DNA of 64,000 nt, from assembly GCF_000969985.1 (NCBI RefSeq), contig NZ_CP009526.1:1488001-1552000 (forward strand), written 5' to 3'. The notes under the pieces were generated by a model, which saw nothing but the letters and a program-made list of their open reading frames with translations, was not told the DNA's origin and made no database searches. The stretch comes from Methanosarcina barkeri str. Wiesmoor (lineage in GTDB: Archaea > Halobacteriota > Methanosarcinia > Methanosarcinales > Methanosarcinaceae). Positions within the stretch are counted from its first letter, which is position 1; each line of letters opens with the position of its first letter. Below are positions 8,536 through 17,196 of the stretch, in pieces. The position numbers were made by a program, and so were the translations under genes.

Positions 8536-10632
8536 ATGGTGTATAATAATAATCAGAACATAGACAAGTCTTCGGGGAAGATGGATGAACCCGCTGAAAA
8601 TATAGGCGAGTTCGTTCAGGACGGAGATACGTCTGCGGCCGATCAGAAGAAGGAGGAGTCCGGTGGGGGTATGACCGAGCCCGAATCCAATCAAGTTAAG
8701 GCCGAGTCTGAGTCCGATCAGGATGCGTATGAAGACGTTGATATCGGCTTTTCATTTGACAATACTTCTAATATAGACGTACCCAAACTTCTTATCGACC
8801 AGGTGCTGGGCCAGGAACATGCCGTCGAAGTCGTAAAAAAAGCGGCCGGTCAGAGACGGCATATCATGATGATAGGAACCCCAGGAACAGGGAAATCTCT
8901 GCTTGCAAAAGCAATGGCAGAACTTCTTCCAAAAGAAGAACTTAAGGATATCCTTGTGTATCCTAACATGGAAGACCTTAACAATCCTAAAATAAGGGAG
9001 GTTCCCGCCGGAAAGGGCAGAGAAATCGTCATGGCTCATAAGATGGAGGCCAGAAAGAAAGCCCAGGCCAGAAATATGCTCATGATGCTTTTTGTTGTGG
9101 GCATTATCATCTACTCTTATTTTGTTAGTCAATTACTATGGGGCATTATTGCAGGCATTATGATTCTCATGTTAACTCGCCAGTTCCTGCCTAAAGAAGA
9201 AATGATGATCCCGAAGCTGGCGGTTTCAAATTATGACAAAGAGCACGCACCTTATATCGATGCAACCGGAGCTCACGCAGGAGCTCTGCTTGGAGATGTG
9301 AGGCACGACCCATTCCAGTCCGGCGGGCTTGAAACTCCTGCTCATGACAGAGTAGAGGCTGGAGATATCCACAAGGCCCACAAAGGTGTGCTCTTTATTG
9401 ACGAAATCAACACTCTCAGGCTGGAATCCCAGCAGAGTCTCCTGACTGCACTTCAGGAAAAAGAATACCCGATTACGGGGCAGTCTGAGAGAAGTTCAGG
9501 AGCTCTCGTCAAGACCGAGCCTGTACCCTGCGATTTTATTATGGTATCTGCAGGAAACCTCGACGCTGTGCAGAAGATGCACCCTGCGCTCAGGTCAAGA
9601 ATAAAAGGTTACGGTTACGAAGTTTACATGCAGGATTCTATGGAAGATACTCCTGAGAACCGGAAGAAAATGGTCCGTTTCGTTGCCCAGGAAGTTGTTC
9701 GGGACGGGCATATTCCTCACTTTGATGAAGGTGCAGTGGAAGAAGTAGTTCGGGAAGCCAGAAGGCGGGCAGGCAGAAAAGGACACCTTACCCTAAAGCT
9801 TCGTGACCTTGGTGGACTTGTACGCGTGGCAGGAGATATTGCCCATTCCGAAGGCGCTCCATTAACAACCGCCGAGCACGTACTTGCAGCAAAAAGAATC
9901 GCAAGATCTATTGAACAGCAGCTTGCAGATAGTTATCTAGAAAACCGCAAGGATTACGAATCCTTCCTTAGAAAAGGTTCTGCTGTAGGCAGGGTCAATG
10001 GGCTTGCAGTCATGGGCGGAGATTCCGGAATTGTACTTCCTATAGTCTCCGAAGTCACCCCTGCACTTTCCGGAGCTGAAGGGCGTATTATAGCAACAGG
10101 TAAGCTTAAGACGATTGCAAAGGAAGCAGTGTTAAATGTCTCTGCCGTGATTAAAAACATGACAGGCACGGATGTATCTAGGCATGATGTCCATATCCAG
10201 TTTGTAGGGACCTATGAAGGTGTCGAAGGAGACAGTGCATCAGTTTCCATTGCAACAGCCGTTATATCTGCCATTGAGAATATTCCTGTAGACCAGACCG
10301 TGGCAATGACAGGTTCGCTTTCAGTCAGGGGAGATGTCCTGCCTGTAGGTGGAGTTACCTATAAAATCGAGGCTGCAGCCCGGGCCGGCATTAAGAAAGT
10401 AATTATCCCCAAAGCAAACGAGGCAGATGTTCTTATTGAAAAGGCATACAAGGAAAAAATCCAGATCATCCCTGTTTCCTCTATTGCGGAAGTAATGGAA
10501 CACAGCCTTGTAGGTCCGAAAAAGAACTCAATTATCGAAAAATTGCGAAACATTACAAAGCTCAGCTTCGACATTCCTGAGGTTTCACCTGCTTCCGTAC
10601 AGGCTAAGAACCTTTTTGGGTGCAGGAACTGA
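8536..10632 (+). CDS. lonB: Archaeal membrane-bound ATP-dependent protease LonB
   Basis: LonB degrades unfolded and regulatory proteins at the inner face of the cell membrane. The 698-residue protein has an acidic N-terminal tail and Walker A GTPGTGKS (residues ~114-121). Two membrane segments inserted in the AAA+ domain follow (MLMMLFVVGIIIYSYF and LLWGIIAGIMILML, ~180-213). Walker B is GVLFIDEIN (~284-292). The Lon protease domain has catalytic Ser ~567 in EGDSASVS and Lys ~610 in GGVTYKIEA. This order is diagnostic of archaeal LonB and differs from bacterial LonA. ATG 8536 is my choice; ATG 8581, preceded by GGGGA, is an alternative. tldD starts 2 bp after the stop, so the two are probably co-transcribed. 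Confidence 0.95.
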   Translation: MVYNNNQNIDKSSGKMDEPAENIGEFVQDGDTSAADQKKEESGGGMTEPESNQVKAESESDQDAYEDVDIGFSFDNTSNIDVPKLLIDQVLGQEHAVEVVKKAAGQRRHIMMIGTPGTGKSLLAKAMAELLPKEELKDILVYPNMEDLNNPKIREVPAGKGREIVMAHKMEARKKAQARNMLMMLFVVGIIIYSYFVSQLLWGIIAGIMILMLTRQFLPKEEMMIPKLAVSNYDKEHAPYIDATGAHAGALLGDVRHDPFQSGGLETPAHDRVEAGDIHKAHKGVLFIDEINTLRLESQQSLLTALQEKEYPITGQSERSSGALVKTEPVPCDFIMVSAGNLDAVQKMHPALRSRIKGYGYEVYMQDSMEDTPENRKKMVRFVAQEVVRDGHIPHFDEGAVEEVVREARRRAGRKGHLTLKLRDLGGLVRVAGDIAHSEGAPLTTAEHVLAAKRIARSIEQQLADSYLENRKDYESFLRKGSAVGRVNGLAVMGGDSGIVLPIVSEVTPALSGAEGRIIATGKLKTIAKEAVLNVSAVIKNMTGTDVSRHDVHIQFVGTYEGVEGDSASVSIATAVISAIENIPVDQTVAMTGSLSVRGDVLPVGGVTYKIEAAARAGIKKVIIPKANEADVLIEKAYKEKIQIIPVSSIAEVMEHSLVGPKKNSIIEKLRNITKLSFDIPEVSPASVQAKNLFGCRN

Positions 10633-10634
10633 TC

Positions 10635-11972
10635 ATGACTATTATGCAGGATATTAAATTTTATGACTGCAGGGTAATTGAGGGCAGTTCCACCTCAATT
10701 ATTCTGGATAACGGAAAGATTGAAGAACTATCCAGAAACTTCACACGGGGGGCCGGTGTAAGAGCTCTCTGTGGTGGTTCCTGGGGCTATACGTCTGTGG
10801 AAGGGGAAATCGACCTCAAGCAGGGTGTCGAGGCGGCCTCAGAACTTGCTATTTCTATGAATGCCAGTACTCCCAAGGAAGACGTGGAACTTGCAGCCAT
10901 AAATCCTCCAAAAGTAAAGAATCTCCCTGAGGTCAGAATCGACCCAAGGGATGTTTCTATCGAGGAAAAAGTCGATCTTTTAAAAAGCATAGAAACCCAT
11001 GCAAAAGTAAAGGGCATCAACAGTACCAAGGTAATGTACCTGGAATCCGAATTTAAAGTTGGGTACAGGAGTTCCGATGGAATTGAAGGTGCTTATGAGC
11101 TTATGAACGTCGGTTTTGCGGTTTCGGCAGTTGCTTCGGAAAATGGGGTATATCAGGCAGGCAGGGAGAGCCGCTTTGGATATGGGTATGAGGTTTTTGA
11201 GAAAGAAAATGTTCTGGAACTTGCTGGCAAGGCAGGAAATACCGCAATCGAACTTCTCAAAGCGAAAACCCCTAAAGGCGGAGAAATGCCTGTGGTCCTT
11301 GACCAGGAACTGGCTGGTGTCTTTGCCCACGAAGCCGTTGGACACGCAGCTGAAGCCGATCTTGTCCTTGAGGGCGACTCCATCCTTGAAAACCGAATTG
11401 GGGAACATATTGCATCTCCTCTTGTTACGATTATCGATGACCCTACCCTGCACGAGTTTGGATACTATCCTTTTGATGCCGAAGGGGCACAATCAAAAAA
11501 GACAGAAATAATCAAGAACGGGGTTTTTAATTCCTATCTCCATTCCCGGGAAACTGCAGCGAAACTTGGAGGAACTCCAGGGAACTGCAGAGCTCAGGGC
11601 TATTCAATGCCTGTTGTAAGGATGAGCAATACATTCATAGATAACGGTGATGCCAGGTTTGAAGAGATGCTTGAAGAGGTAAAAGACGGGATGTATCTTA
11701 TAGGCTCAAGAGGAGGACAGGTAAACACCGGTGAAGGAATTTTCCAGTTCAATGCCGAAAAAGGGTACTTGATAAGGAACGGAGAACTCTCCGAACTTGT
11801 AAGGGACGTTTCTCTCTCCGGCAAAACTCTTGAAATTCTCAACCATGTGGCCCTTGTGGGCAATGACCTGAAAATGACTGCAGGCAGATGCGGAAAAGCC
11901 GGACAGCTCGTATCTGTATCAGATGGTTCTCCTCATCTTGCAATCTCAAAAGCCCTTGTAGGAGGTGCATGA
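10635..11972 (+). CDS. tldD: TldD-family metalloprotease
   Basis: The 445-residue protein is the TldD member of the TldD/TldE (PmbA) pair, a zinc protease that digests unfolded peptides and modified peptides. The metal-binding motif HEAVGHAAEAD (HExxxH) lies near residue 233. The C-terminal GGQVNTGEGIFQFN region is also typical. ATG 10635 starts 2 bp after the lonB stop, and the 3' end shares one base with the tldE start, so lonB-tldD-tldE look like one operon devoted to protein turnover. ATG 10644 is a possible later start. Confidence 0.92.
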   Translation: MTIMQDIKFYDCRVIEGSSTSIILDNGKIEELSRNFTRGAGVRALCGGSWGYTSVEGEIDLKQGVEAASELAISMNASTPKEDVELAAINPPKVKNLPEVRIDPRDVSIEEKVDLLKSIETHAKVKGINSTKVMYLESEFKVGYRSSDGIEGAYELMNVGFAVSAVASENGVYQAGRESRFGYGYEVFEKENVLELAGKAGNTAIELLKAKTPKGGEMPVVLDQELAGVFAHEAVGHAAEADLVLEGDSILENRIGEHIASPLVTIIDDPTLHEFGYYPFDAEGAQSKKTEIIKNGVFNSYLHSRETAAKLGGTPGNCRAQGYSMPVVRMSNTFIDNGDARFEEMLEEVKDGMYLIGSRGGQVNTGEGIFQFNAEKGYLIRNGELSELVRDVSLSGKTLEILNHVALVGNDLKMTAGRCGKAGQLVSVSDGSPHLAISKALVGGA

Positions 11973-13282
11973 TGTACGAGCTTGCAAGAAAAGCCCTAAG
12001 GCTTGCAGAAAAGGCAGGGGCTGAAGAAGCTGAAATCTATTACGCTGCAAATCACTCAACAGGTGTGAATTTTAGAAAAGACGCCCTTGAGAATGCTAAA
12101 GACCGTTTTTCAGAAGGCATAGGAATCAGGGCAATAGTAAACGGAGCCGTGGGCTTTGCCAGCACAAATTCGGCAGCACAAGTCGAAAATGCTGTTGAGG
12201 TTGCAGTTGCCGAAGCTAGGGTCAGGGAAAGCGACCCTGATTGGATAAGTCTTCCTTCTAACGGGAAATATCCCACTGTCTCGGGCATCTTCGATAAAAA
12301 AGTCGATACTCTTGAACTTGAATCCTGTATTGAGCATGCCCTGGCACTTATTGACGGCACAAAAGAAGTCCCAGGCACGCTTCCAACATCAGGAGGTTTT
12401 ACTCGGTCAAAGGGCAAGCAACTTATCCTGAACACAAATGGCATAGAAATCGAAGAGGAATCAACAGCAATTTCCGGTTTTGTGGATGTCATTACTGTAA
12501 ATGGGCAGGCTTCAACAGCCTATGACTTCGGGATTTCTCGTTCTTTAGATATTGATTTCTTTGCCCTCGGAAAGAATGCAGCCGAGCTTGCACTGAAGTC
12601 CAATGGCGGAATAAAGGTCGAACCCCAAAAGACTGATGTGATCTTCCATCCGTTTGCCATTGCAGACATTATTGAAGAAGCGCTTTCCCCTTCATTTGAT
12701 GCGGATAATGTCCAGAAGGGAAGGTCAGGCCTGATAGACAAACTGGGAGAAGAATTGGCAGTGCCAGAACTCAGTATCTACGATGACGGGCTCATTGAAG
12801 CAGGAATCGAAACATCGGCTTCGGATGACGAGGGAGTTCCTTCTCAGCGCACCACCTTGATTGGAAAAGGTGTGCTTGAAACTTATCTTTATGACAGTTA
12901 TACTGCAGGAAAAGCAGGCGTAAAGAGTACAGGAAATAGTTCAAGGTCTTCTTACACAAGCCCTCCTTCAGTGGGGCTCAGGAATGTTATCGTTGATTAT
13001 CCTCAGACAGATGTTATTGCTGATACGCAGTCCGGGATCTTCGTAAACACAGTAATCGGCGCCCACACGGCAAACTCGATTTCAGGAGATTTCTCCATAG
13101 AAGCCAGAAATGCCTTCACAATTAAAGACGGAGCACTTGACAAACCTATAAAATCCCTCATGATTTCGGGTAATGCTTTCGAGCTCTTAAAACAGATCAC
13201 AGGGGCAGGCTTTGATGTCAGGAAAGTCGGAGGAATAATTACACCTTCAATCCGTGTTGCAGATATGAGTGTTATAGGGTGA
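11972..13282 (+). CDS. tldE: TldE/PmbA-family protein, partner of TldD
   Basis: The 436-residue protein has the TldD/PmbA fold but no HExxxH motif, as expected of the TldE partner that forms a heterodimer with TldD. Recognisable stretches are LENAKDRFSEGIGIRAIVNG near the N-terminus and YTAGKAGVKSTGNSSR near residue 315. The ribosome-binding site GGAGGT (11961-11966) is 5 bases before ATG 11972. An ATG directly before it (11969) is closer than usual. The start overlaps the tldD stop, indicating translational coupling. Confidence 0.9.
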   Translation: MYELARKALRLAEKAGAEEAEIYYAANHSTGVNFRKDALENAKDRFSEGIGIRAIVNGAVGFASTNSAAQVENAVEVAVAEARVRESDPDWISLPSNGKYPTVSGIFDKKVDTLELESCIEHALALIDGTKEVPGTLPTSGGFTRSKGKQLILNTNGIEIEEESTAISGFVDVITVNGQASTAYDFGISRSLDIDFFALGKNAAELALKSNGGIKVEPQKTDVIFHPFAIADIIEEALSPSFDADNVQKGRSGLIDKLGEELAVPELSIYDDGLIEAGIETSASDDEGVPSQRTTLIGKGVLETYLYDSYTAGKAGVKSTGNSSRSSYTSPPSVGLRNVIVDYPQTDVIADTQSGIFVNTVIGAHTANSISGDFSIEARNAFTIKDGALDKPIKSLMISGNAFELLKQITGAGFDVRKVGGIITPSIRVADMSVIG

Positions 13283-13287
13283 ACTAC

Positions 13288-13332
13288 CTCTCCCTTAATT
13301 CTTCGCCTTTCGGCTTAGTTCCGAGGGAGAAG
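13288..13332 (+). terminator. Probable terminator or RNA hairpin after tldE
   Basis: TCTCCCT (13289-13295) pairs with AGGGAGA (13324-13330), enclosing a small GCCTTTCGGC hairpin. T-rich sequence with a run of six T follows at 13345-13358. It lies 6 bases past the tldE stop. Confidence 0.5.
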
Positions 13333-13364
13333 TTTCCTGATTCATTACTTTCTTTTTTGGGAAT

Positions 13365-13411
13365 AAGTCCCCAAGCCGGTTCTCACTGGAAGCTGTCGAG
13401 GAAGGGGACTT
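13365..13411. other. Second inverted repeat after tldE
   Basis: AAGTCCCC (13365-13372) and GGGGACTT (13404-13411) form a perfect 8-bp stem around a 31-base loop. It could be a processing or stability element of the operon mRNA. Confidence 0.4.
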
Positions 13412-13483
13412 CATGCCTTAGAATTAAAAAAGCTTTTCTTTTTTTCAATACTAAATATTATTACCCGTTAATAATATTAGAAT

Positions 13484-13590
13484 TTCCATATTACAATAGA
13501 TATTTGACATTTCCTTATTATAATAGACGTTTGGTATTCTCTGATTGCAGTAGGTATTTGATATTCCTTAATTACAATAGATATTTGGTG
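13484..13590. repeat. Degenerate 26-27-bp tandem repeat, about 4 copies
   Basis: Four imperfect units share the core TTACAATAGATATTTG (variants TTATAATAGACGTTTG and TTGCAGTAGGTATTTG). They fill the space between tldE and the convergent uspA gene. Confidence 0.75.
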
Positions 13591-13673
13591 TTTATTATAA
13601 CAGATAATAATCTACAAGGATTGAGATTTCTATTTTCAGGAAAAAAATTTCATTTTAAAAAGATACTGGTTTT

Positions 13674-14123
13674 TCATTTTTCAGTTTCACCTTTTACGAC
13701 CATCACAGGCGTTTTTGAATGCCTTACTACATTTTCAGCTACACTCCCCAGCAGGAACCTGTCAAACCCGGTTCTTCCAAGTGTACCCATAACTATAAGG
13801 TCCATGTCTTCCTGTTCTGCAAATTCCATAATTCTGTTTGCAGGATGACCTTCAAGAATTACAGGTTCGACATTAACACCTGAACCTTTTCCCGCTTCTT
13901 CAACAAAAGCAACGGCTTTTTTCGCTTCAGCTTCGAGAATCTCTCTCAGTGACTCCTCCCACCCGAAATTTCTCGGAGTATAGCCCGTTGAGGCAATTAC
14001 GTATACGGCGTAGAGTCTTGCTCCAGTAAACTTAGCAAGCTGAATTGCTGCCTCAATTGCCTTTTCTACCTGTCTCGAACCGTCGGTTGCAATCATTATC
14101 TTGTCGTAACTTTTGCTTTCCAA
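13674..14123 (-). CDS. Universal stress protein, UspA family
   Basis: The protein has about 149 residues and the single-domain Usp fold. The N-terminal strand is YDKIMIATDGS and the C-terminal ATP-binding loop is GTLGRTGFDRFLLGSVAENV, matching G-2x-G-9x-G(S/T). It is probably an ATP-binding dimer. I chose TTG 14123 as the start because GGGGGA lies 7-8 bases before it; a GTG at 14147 extends the frame but would put this site inside the gene. A second Usp gene lies at 16030, on the other side of a Gate-domain membrane protein. These may be linked in stress or transport control, which is an inference. Confidence 0.88.
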   Translation of the reverse strand: MESKSYDKIMIATDGSRQVEKAIEAAIQLAKFTGARLYAVYVIASTGYTPRNFGWEESLREILEAEAKKAVAFVEEAGKGSGVNVEPVILEGHPANRIMEFAEQEDMDLIVMGTLGRTGFDRFLLGSVAENVVRHSKTPVMVVKGETEK

Positions 14124-14398
14124 ATTAAAATCCCCCAATATTAACACTATGAATTTTTATATTAGGATTTTTACATTACGATTTTTAAATTACATTGTAC
14201 AACTCTTATTTTGAAGCTTTCTATTACATCCTTGGAAAATCTCTCTTGTGTAGACATTTATATGTTTGTTTACACTTACCGGGAAAATACATCTTCCAGT
14301 ACTGATATAGAATCATATATAAATTACTTTTTCGTTATGTTTTATTATTTACCAATTAAGATTACCTCAACCCTGATATGCAACAGAAAAAATAATAT

Positions 14399-14493
14399 TG
14401 TTTTGATATTGATTTATTGTTTTGATATTGATTTATTGTTTTGATATTGATTTATTGTTTTGATATTGATTTATTGTTTTAATATTATTTTAC
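14399..14493. repeat. 19-bp tandem repeat, 5 copies
   Basis: Four exact copies of TGTTTTGATATTGATTTAT and one degenerate copy stand head to tail. Confidence 0.9.
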
Positions 14494-14601
14494 TGTTTTA
14501 ATTCAGTTTGTTAGCTATATAAGGACAAAAAGTCCTTGAAGTTGAATTTATCCTCGACTATTCTGGCACAAAAAGGTATTCTTTTTTTGCATACCAGAAC
14601 A

Positions 14602-14722
14602 CTTATATATGGTTTAATCGTCACAGGGGGTTGGTGAACGGGTAAGCTCAAATCAAATATTATTGACAATAATTATATCCAACATATTTTAACCTCCTCT
14701 AAAAAACCCCGTTCACAAACCT
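14602..14722 (+). ncRNA. Candidate small RNA with promoter
   Basis: A TATA box (CTTATATATGG, 14602-14612) stands about 25 bases before a long inverted repeat. Left arm GGTTGGTGAACGGG (14629-14642) pairs with CCCCGTTCACAAACC (14707-14721). Between the arms is a small hairpin, ATTATTGACAATAAT (14659-14673), and a T-rich run follows the right arm. The spacing fits a transcript of about 95 bases starting at the left arm, with its two ends paired. No reading frame of note lies inside. This is inferred from structure only. Confidence 0.4.
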
Positions 14723-14956
14723 ATTATTTATATCTTTCTTAAGTTTATACAAGTAATTTTTAGTTATTCTTCTCCAATTTTTTCTGATAGAATATTCTCT
14801 TCAACTTTTGGAGCACGCGTTTTTAGAGAAATATTCTTCTGACAATTCCTTCACTGCTATCTTCTGTACTGCTATTTTCTGTACCGCTGTTCCTGCACCG
14901 ATAGCTTCCGTACTGATACGCTCTTGCACCGCTGGCTCCCATTGATAGCCCCTAAA
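14723..14956. other. Intergenic with degenerate repeats
   Basis: Imperfect repeats of a TACTGCTATTTTCTG type run from about 14860 to 14940, just past the stop of the Gate-domain gene. No gene is seen. Confidence 0.45.
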
Positions 14957-15895
14957 TTATGGAGAGATACTTAAAAGTACTAGCAGGATTGCGAGCCTTA
15001 CAAACACGCTTATTGCCATTGAGTATATGACAATCTGAAGGCCCAGTTGAGTCCCGAAAATCGCTATTTTTCTTGGAAGCTGGCTTCGAAGCGCGAAAAT
15101 AGGGAGCATGAACGTACTGCCAAGCATGAGTACAATCATTGCCTGTATGTTCGTAATTTCCCCTGAGTGAATCATAGGGCCTAGAAGTGAGATCCCCAGG
15201 ATTGGACTAGCCACATAGCTTGTCAGCGGGACAATCGACCCTGGAGGAATTTTAAAAAATTCAGCAAGGGGAAGCACACTGAAAATTCCGAAAAATCCCT
15301 GTTCCTGGAGTATAAAAATAATTGTAGTTGCAATAATGTAAACTCCTGCAATTTTTAAAAAAATCTTAAACTCTTTCCTGAAAGCTCGGTTAACTGCACT
15401 TTTCAAGGAGACTTTCTCTCTGTTTTGCGGTTCAGGGGTTTTGCAGGGGTTGTTTTTAAGGAACAGTTTGCTTGCAATTGCAATTACCAGGATTTTGAAT
15501 ACTGCTGTGACTACGAATACAATAGAATAAAATCCCCCTACCACAAGGCCAAGTGCAGGCAGGACTATGGGAATCTGGTAGGTAAAAAGTTCCCGAAAAT
15601 AAACAGGCGTAGAATTCATCATTGAACAGAGTAAGACCTCCCGGTTCTCCAGGCAATTCTCTTTTTTTGCCTGGGAAAGCATGCTATTTGCAGCTACCGT
15701 AGACCCTATTGACACCAGGAAAGCTGAAGCACAGGTATCGGGCAGGTTAGTGTAGGCAAAGATAGGGCTTACAAGCCTGGAAAATTTCTGCATCAGGCCG
15801 AGTTCTACAAGTACGCTTGTACCCACAAGCCCCACAAAAATCATTGCAAGTATGGGAAGCGCAAAATCAAGTACTTTGATTAAAAGACCTATCAT
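14957..15895 (-). CDS. Nucleoside-recognition (Gate) domain membrane protein
   Basis: The 312-residue protein is predicted to span the membrane about eight times. The N-terminal segment is LDFALPILAMIFVGLVG. GSTVAANSMLSQAKKE and MMNSTPVYFRELFTYQIP are typical of Gate-domain proteins, which resemble the core of nucleoside transporters. The substrate is unknown; these proteins are often called transporters or regulators. It sits between two UspA genes in the same orientation, 134 bp downstream of the second, and could be in one transcript with it. Confidence 0.8.
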   Translation of the reverse strand: MIGLLIKVLDFALPILAMIFVGLVGTSVLVELGLMQKFSRLVSPIFAYTNLPDTCASAFLVSIGSTVAANSMLSQAKKENCLENREVLLCSMMNSTPVYFRELFTYQIPIVLPALGLVVGGFYSIVFVVTAVFKILVIAIASKLFLKNNPCKTPEPQNREKVSLKSAVNRAFRKEFKIFLKIAGVYIIATTIIFILQEQGFFGIFSVLPLAEFFKIPPGSIVPLTSYVASPILGISLLGPMIHSGEITNIQAMIVLMLGSTFMLPIFALRSQLPRKIAIFGTQLGLQIVIYSMAISVFVRLAILLVLLSISP

Positions 15896-16029
15896 TGGTA
15901 GTTATTTCCATAGAAAAAAGTGATCAATGTCTCCAGAAAAGGTCTGGGACTCCATCCCTGAAAAATTTTAAATTTATATTTATCTGCTTTTTTTATATTT
16001 ATCTGCTCTTTTTATGTTTATCTGTTCTT

Positions 16030-16485
16030 TTAAACAGTTTCTCCTCTTACTACAAGTACTGGTTTTTTTGAGTTTCTTACCACGTTTTCGGCCACACTCC
16101 CGAGCAAGAACCTCTCAATTCCAGTCTTTCCAAGTGTGCCCATGACAATAAGGTCAATATCGCTTTGTTCTGCAAAATCGACAAGCTCATTCGCAGGACT
16201 TCCTTGCAGAATTACGGATTCAACCTCAACATTTTCAGTTTTCCCAGAGTTTTCGACATAATTCGTGGCCTCTTTGCCTTCGGCCTTGAAGTATTCTAGA
16301 ATGGCCTTTTCCCATCCCATATCCTTTGGATAAATTATCGAAAGACCTCCAGAAGCAATCACGTACACAGCATACAATTTTGCTCCGCTTATTTTTGCTA
16401 TTTCAACTGCTGTTTCGACCGCTTTTCTGACAGATTCCGAACCGTCGGTTGCAACCATTATCTTCCTGTAAAAACTGTTAGTCAT
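16030..16485 (-). CDS. Universal stress protein, UspA family
   Basis: The 151-residue Usp protein starts MTNSFYRKIMVATDGSES and ends with the nucleotide loop GTLGKTGIERFLLGSVAENV, so it should bind ATP. It is clearly a paralog of the protein encoded at 13674-14123. The start ATG is preceded by GTAAGGT at close range. It lies downstream of cooF on the same strand, separated by a 190-bp gap with a hairpin, so it is probably its own transcription unit. Confidence 0.92.
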   Translation of the reverse strand: MTNSFYRKIMVATDGSESVRKAVETAVEIAKISGAKLYAVYVIASGGLSIIYPKDMGWEKAILEYFKAEGKEATNYVENSGKTENVEVESVILQGSPANELVDFAEQSDIDLIVMGTLGKTGIERFLLGSVAENVVRNSKKPVLVVRGETV

Positions 16486-16566
16486 ACCTTACTTCCCATT
16501 TTCTTTTGAACTTATATTTGTTGATATGACAATAATCCTTTATAAAGTATCATTCAGGAAAGAAAC

Positions 16567-16609
16567 GATGGCGCAGATAGGCAAATTGCTTGAAACTGTA
16601 TGCGCCATC
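16567..16609. terminator. Hairpin between cooF and uspA
   Basis: GATGGCGCA (16567-16575) and TGCGCCATC (16601-16609) make a perfect 9-bp stem with a 25-base loop. It follows the cooF stop on the minus strand and precedes uspA. It may end or stabilise the cooS-cooF mRNA, or be an operator for uspA. Confidence 0.5.
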
Positions 16610-16673
16610 ACGATCCTATTACTTGCAAGTTCCACGGCAGTTTAGCTAAAGTAACTTCAGCTAAAGTAACTTT

Positions 16674-17183
16674 TTAAATCTCGTGCGCCTCGGTGAGAAT
16701 AATAGCACGTGTCGGGCAGGCTTCGACGCAGGCAGGCATATCTCTGCCCTCGCAGAGATCACATTTTATCCCTGCTTCAGCTTGCCTGCTGATTACCTTA
16801 CGATTGTGATTCATGGAACTGGTCCAGCAGCCCATAACAAGAATCATATGATATAAAGAAGTAAAACGGGAACATACCATAGAACAGAGCCAGCAGTCTA
16901 CGCAAAGGTTCGGGTCATAGCTTACAATGCTGGCATTTTCATCCTGACAGATAGCTTTCGTAGGGCAAACCGAAACACAGGGAGCATCCTCACAGTGACG
17001 GCAGGTAATGGGAAGAGAAACTCCAAGGTCAGGAATATACTCCAGGTTGATGCGCTTTTTCGGAGCTGGTTTTTCTCCTATGGCCGAAAAGAGAACCTTG
17101 CTTTCGGAATGGGCAACAGCACACGCAATTTCACAGGAGCGGCACCCCAGGCAACGTTCGGGGCGAATCATTAAATCCTTCAT
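16674..17183 (-). CDS. cooF: CooF-like four-cluster ferredoxin
   Basis: The 169-residue iron-sulfur protein carries electrons from CO dehydrogenase to other acceptors. Four cysteine groups are visible: CLGCRSCEIAC, CRHCEDAPCVSVCP, CVDCWLCSMVC and CDLCEGRDMPACVEACP, enough for four cubane clusters. This is the pattern of CooF and related HycB-type proteins. It begins 13 bases after the cooS stop on the same strand, so the pair is an operon. No hydrogenase or reductase genes follow, so the final acceptor of the electrons is not shown here. Confidence 0.9.
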   Translation of the reverse strand: MKDLMIRPERCLGCRSCEIACAVAHSESKVLFSAIGEKPAPKKRINLEYIPDLGVSLPITCRHCEDAPCVSVCPTKAICQDENASIVSYDPNLCVDCWLCSMVCSRFTSLYHMILVMGCWTSSMNHNRKVISRQAEAGIKCDLCEGRDMPACVEACPTRAIILTEAHEI

Positions 17184-17196
17184 TATAAATCATCTC

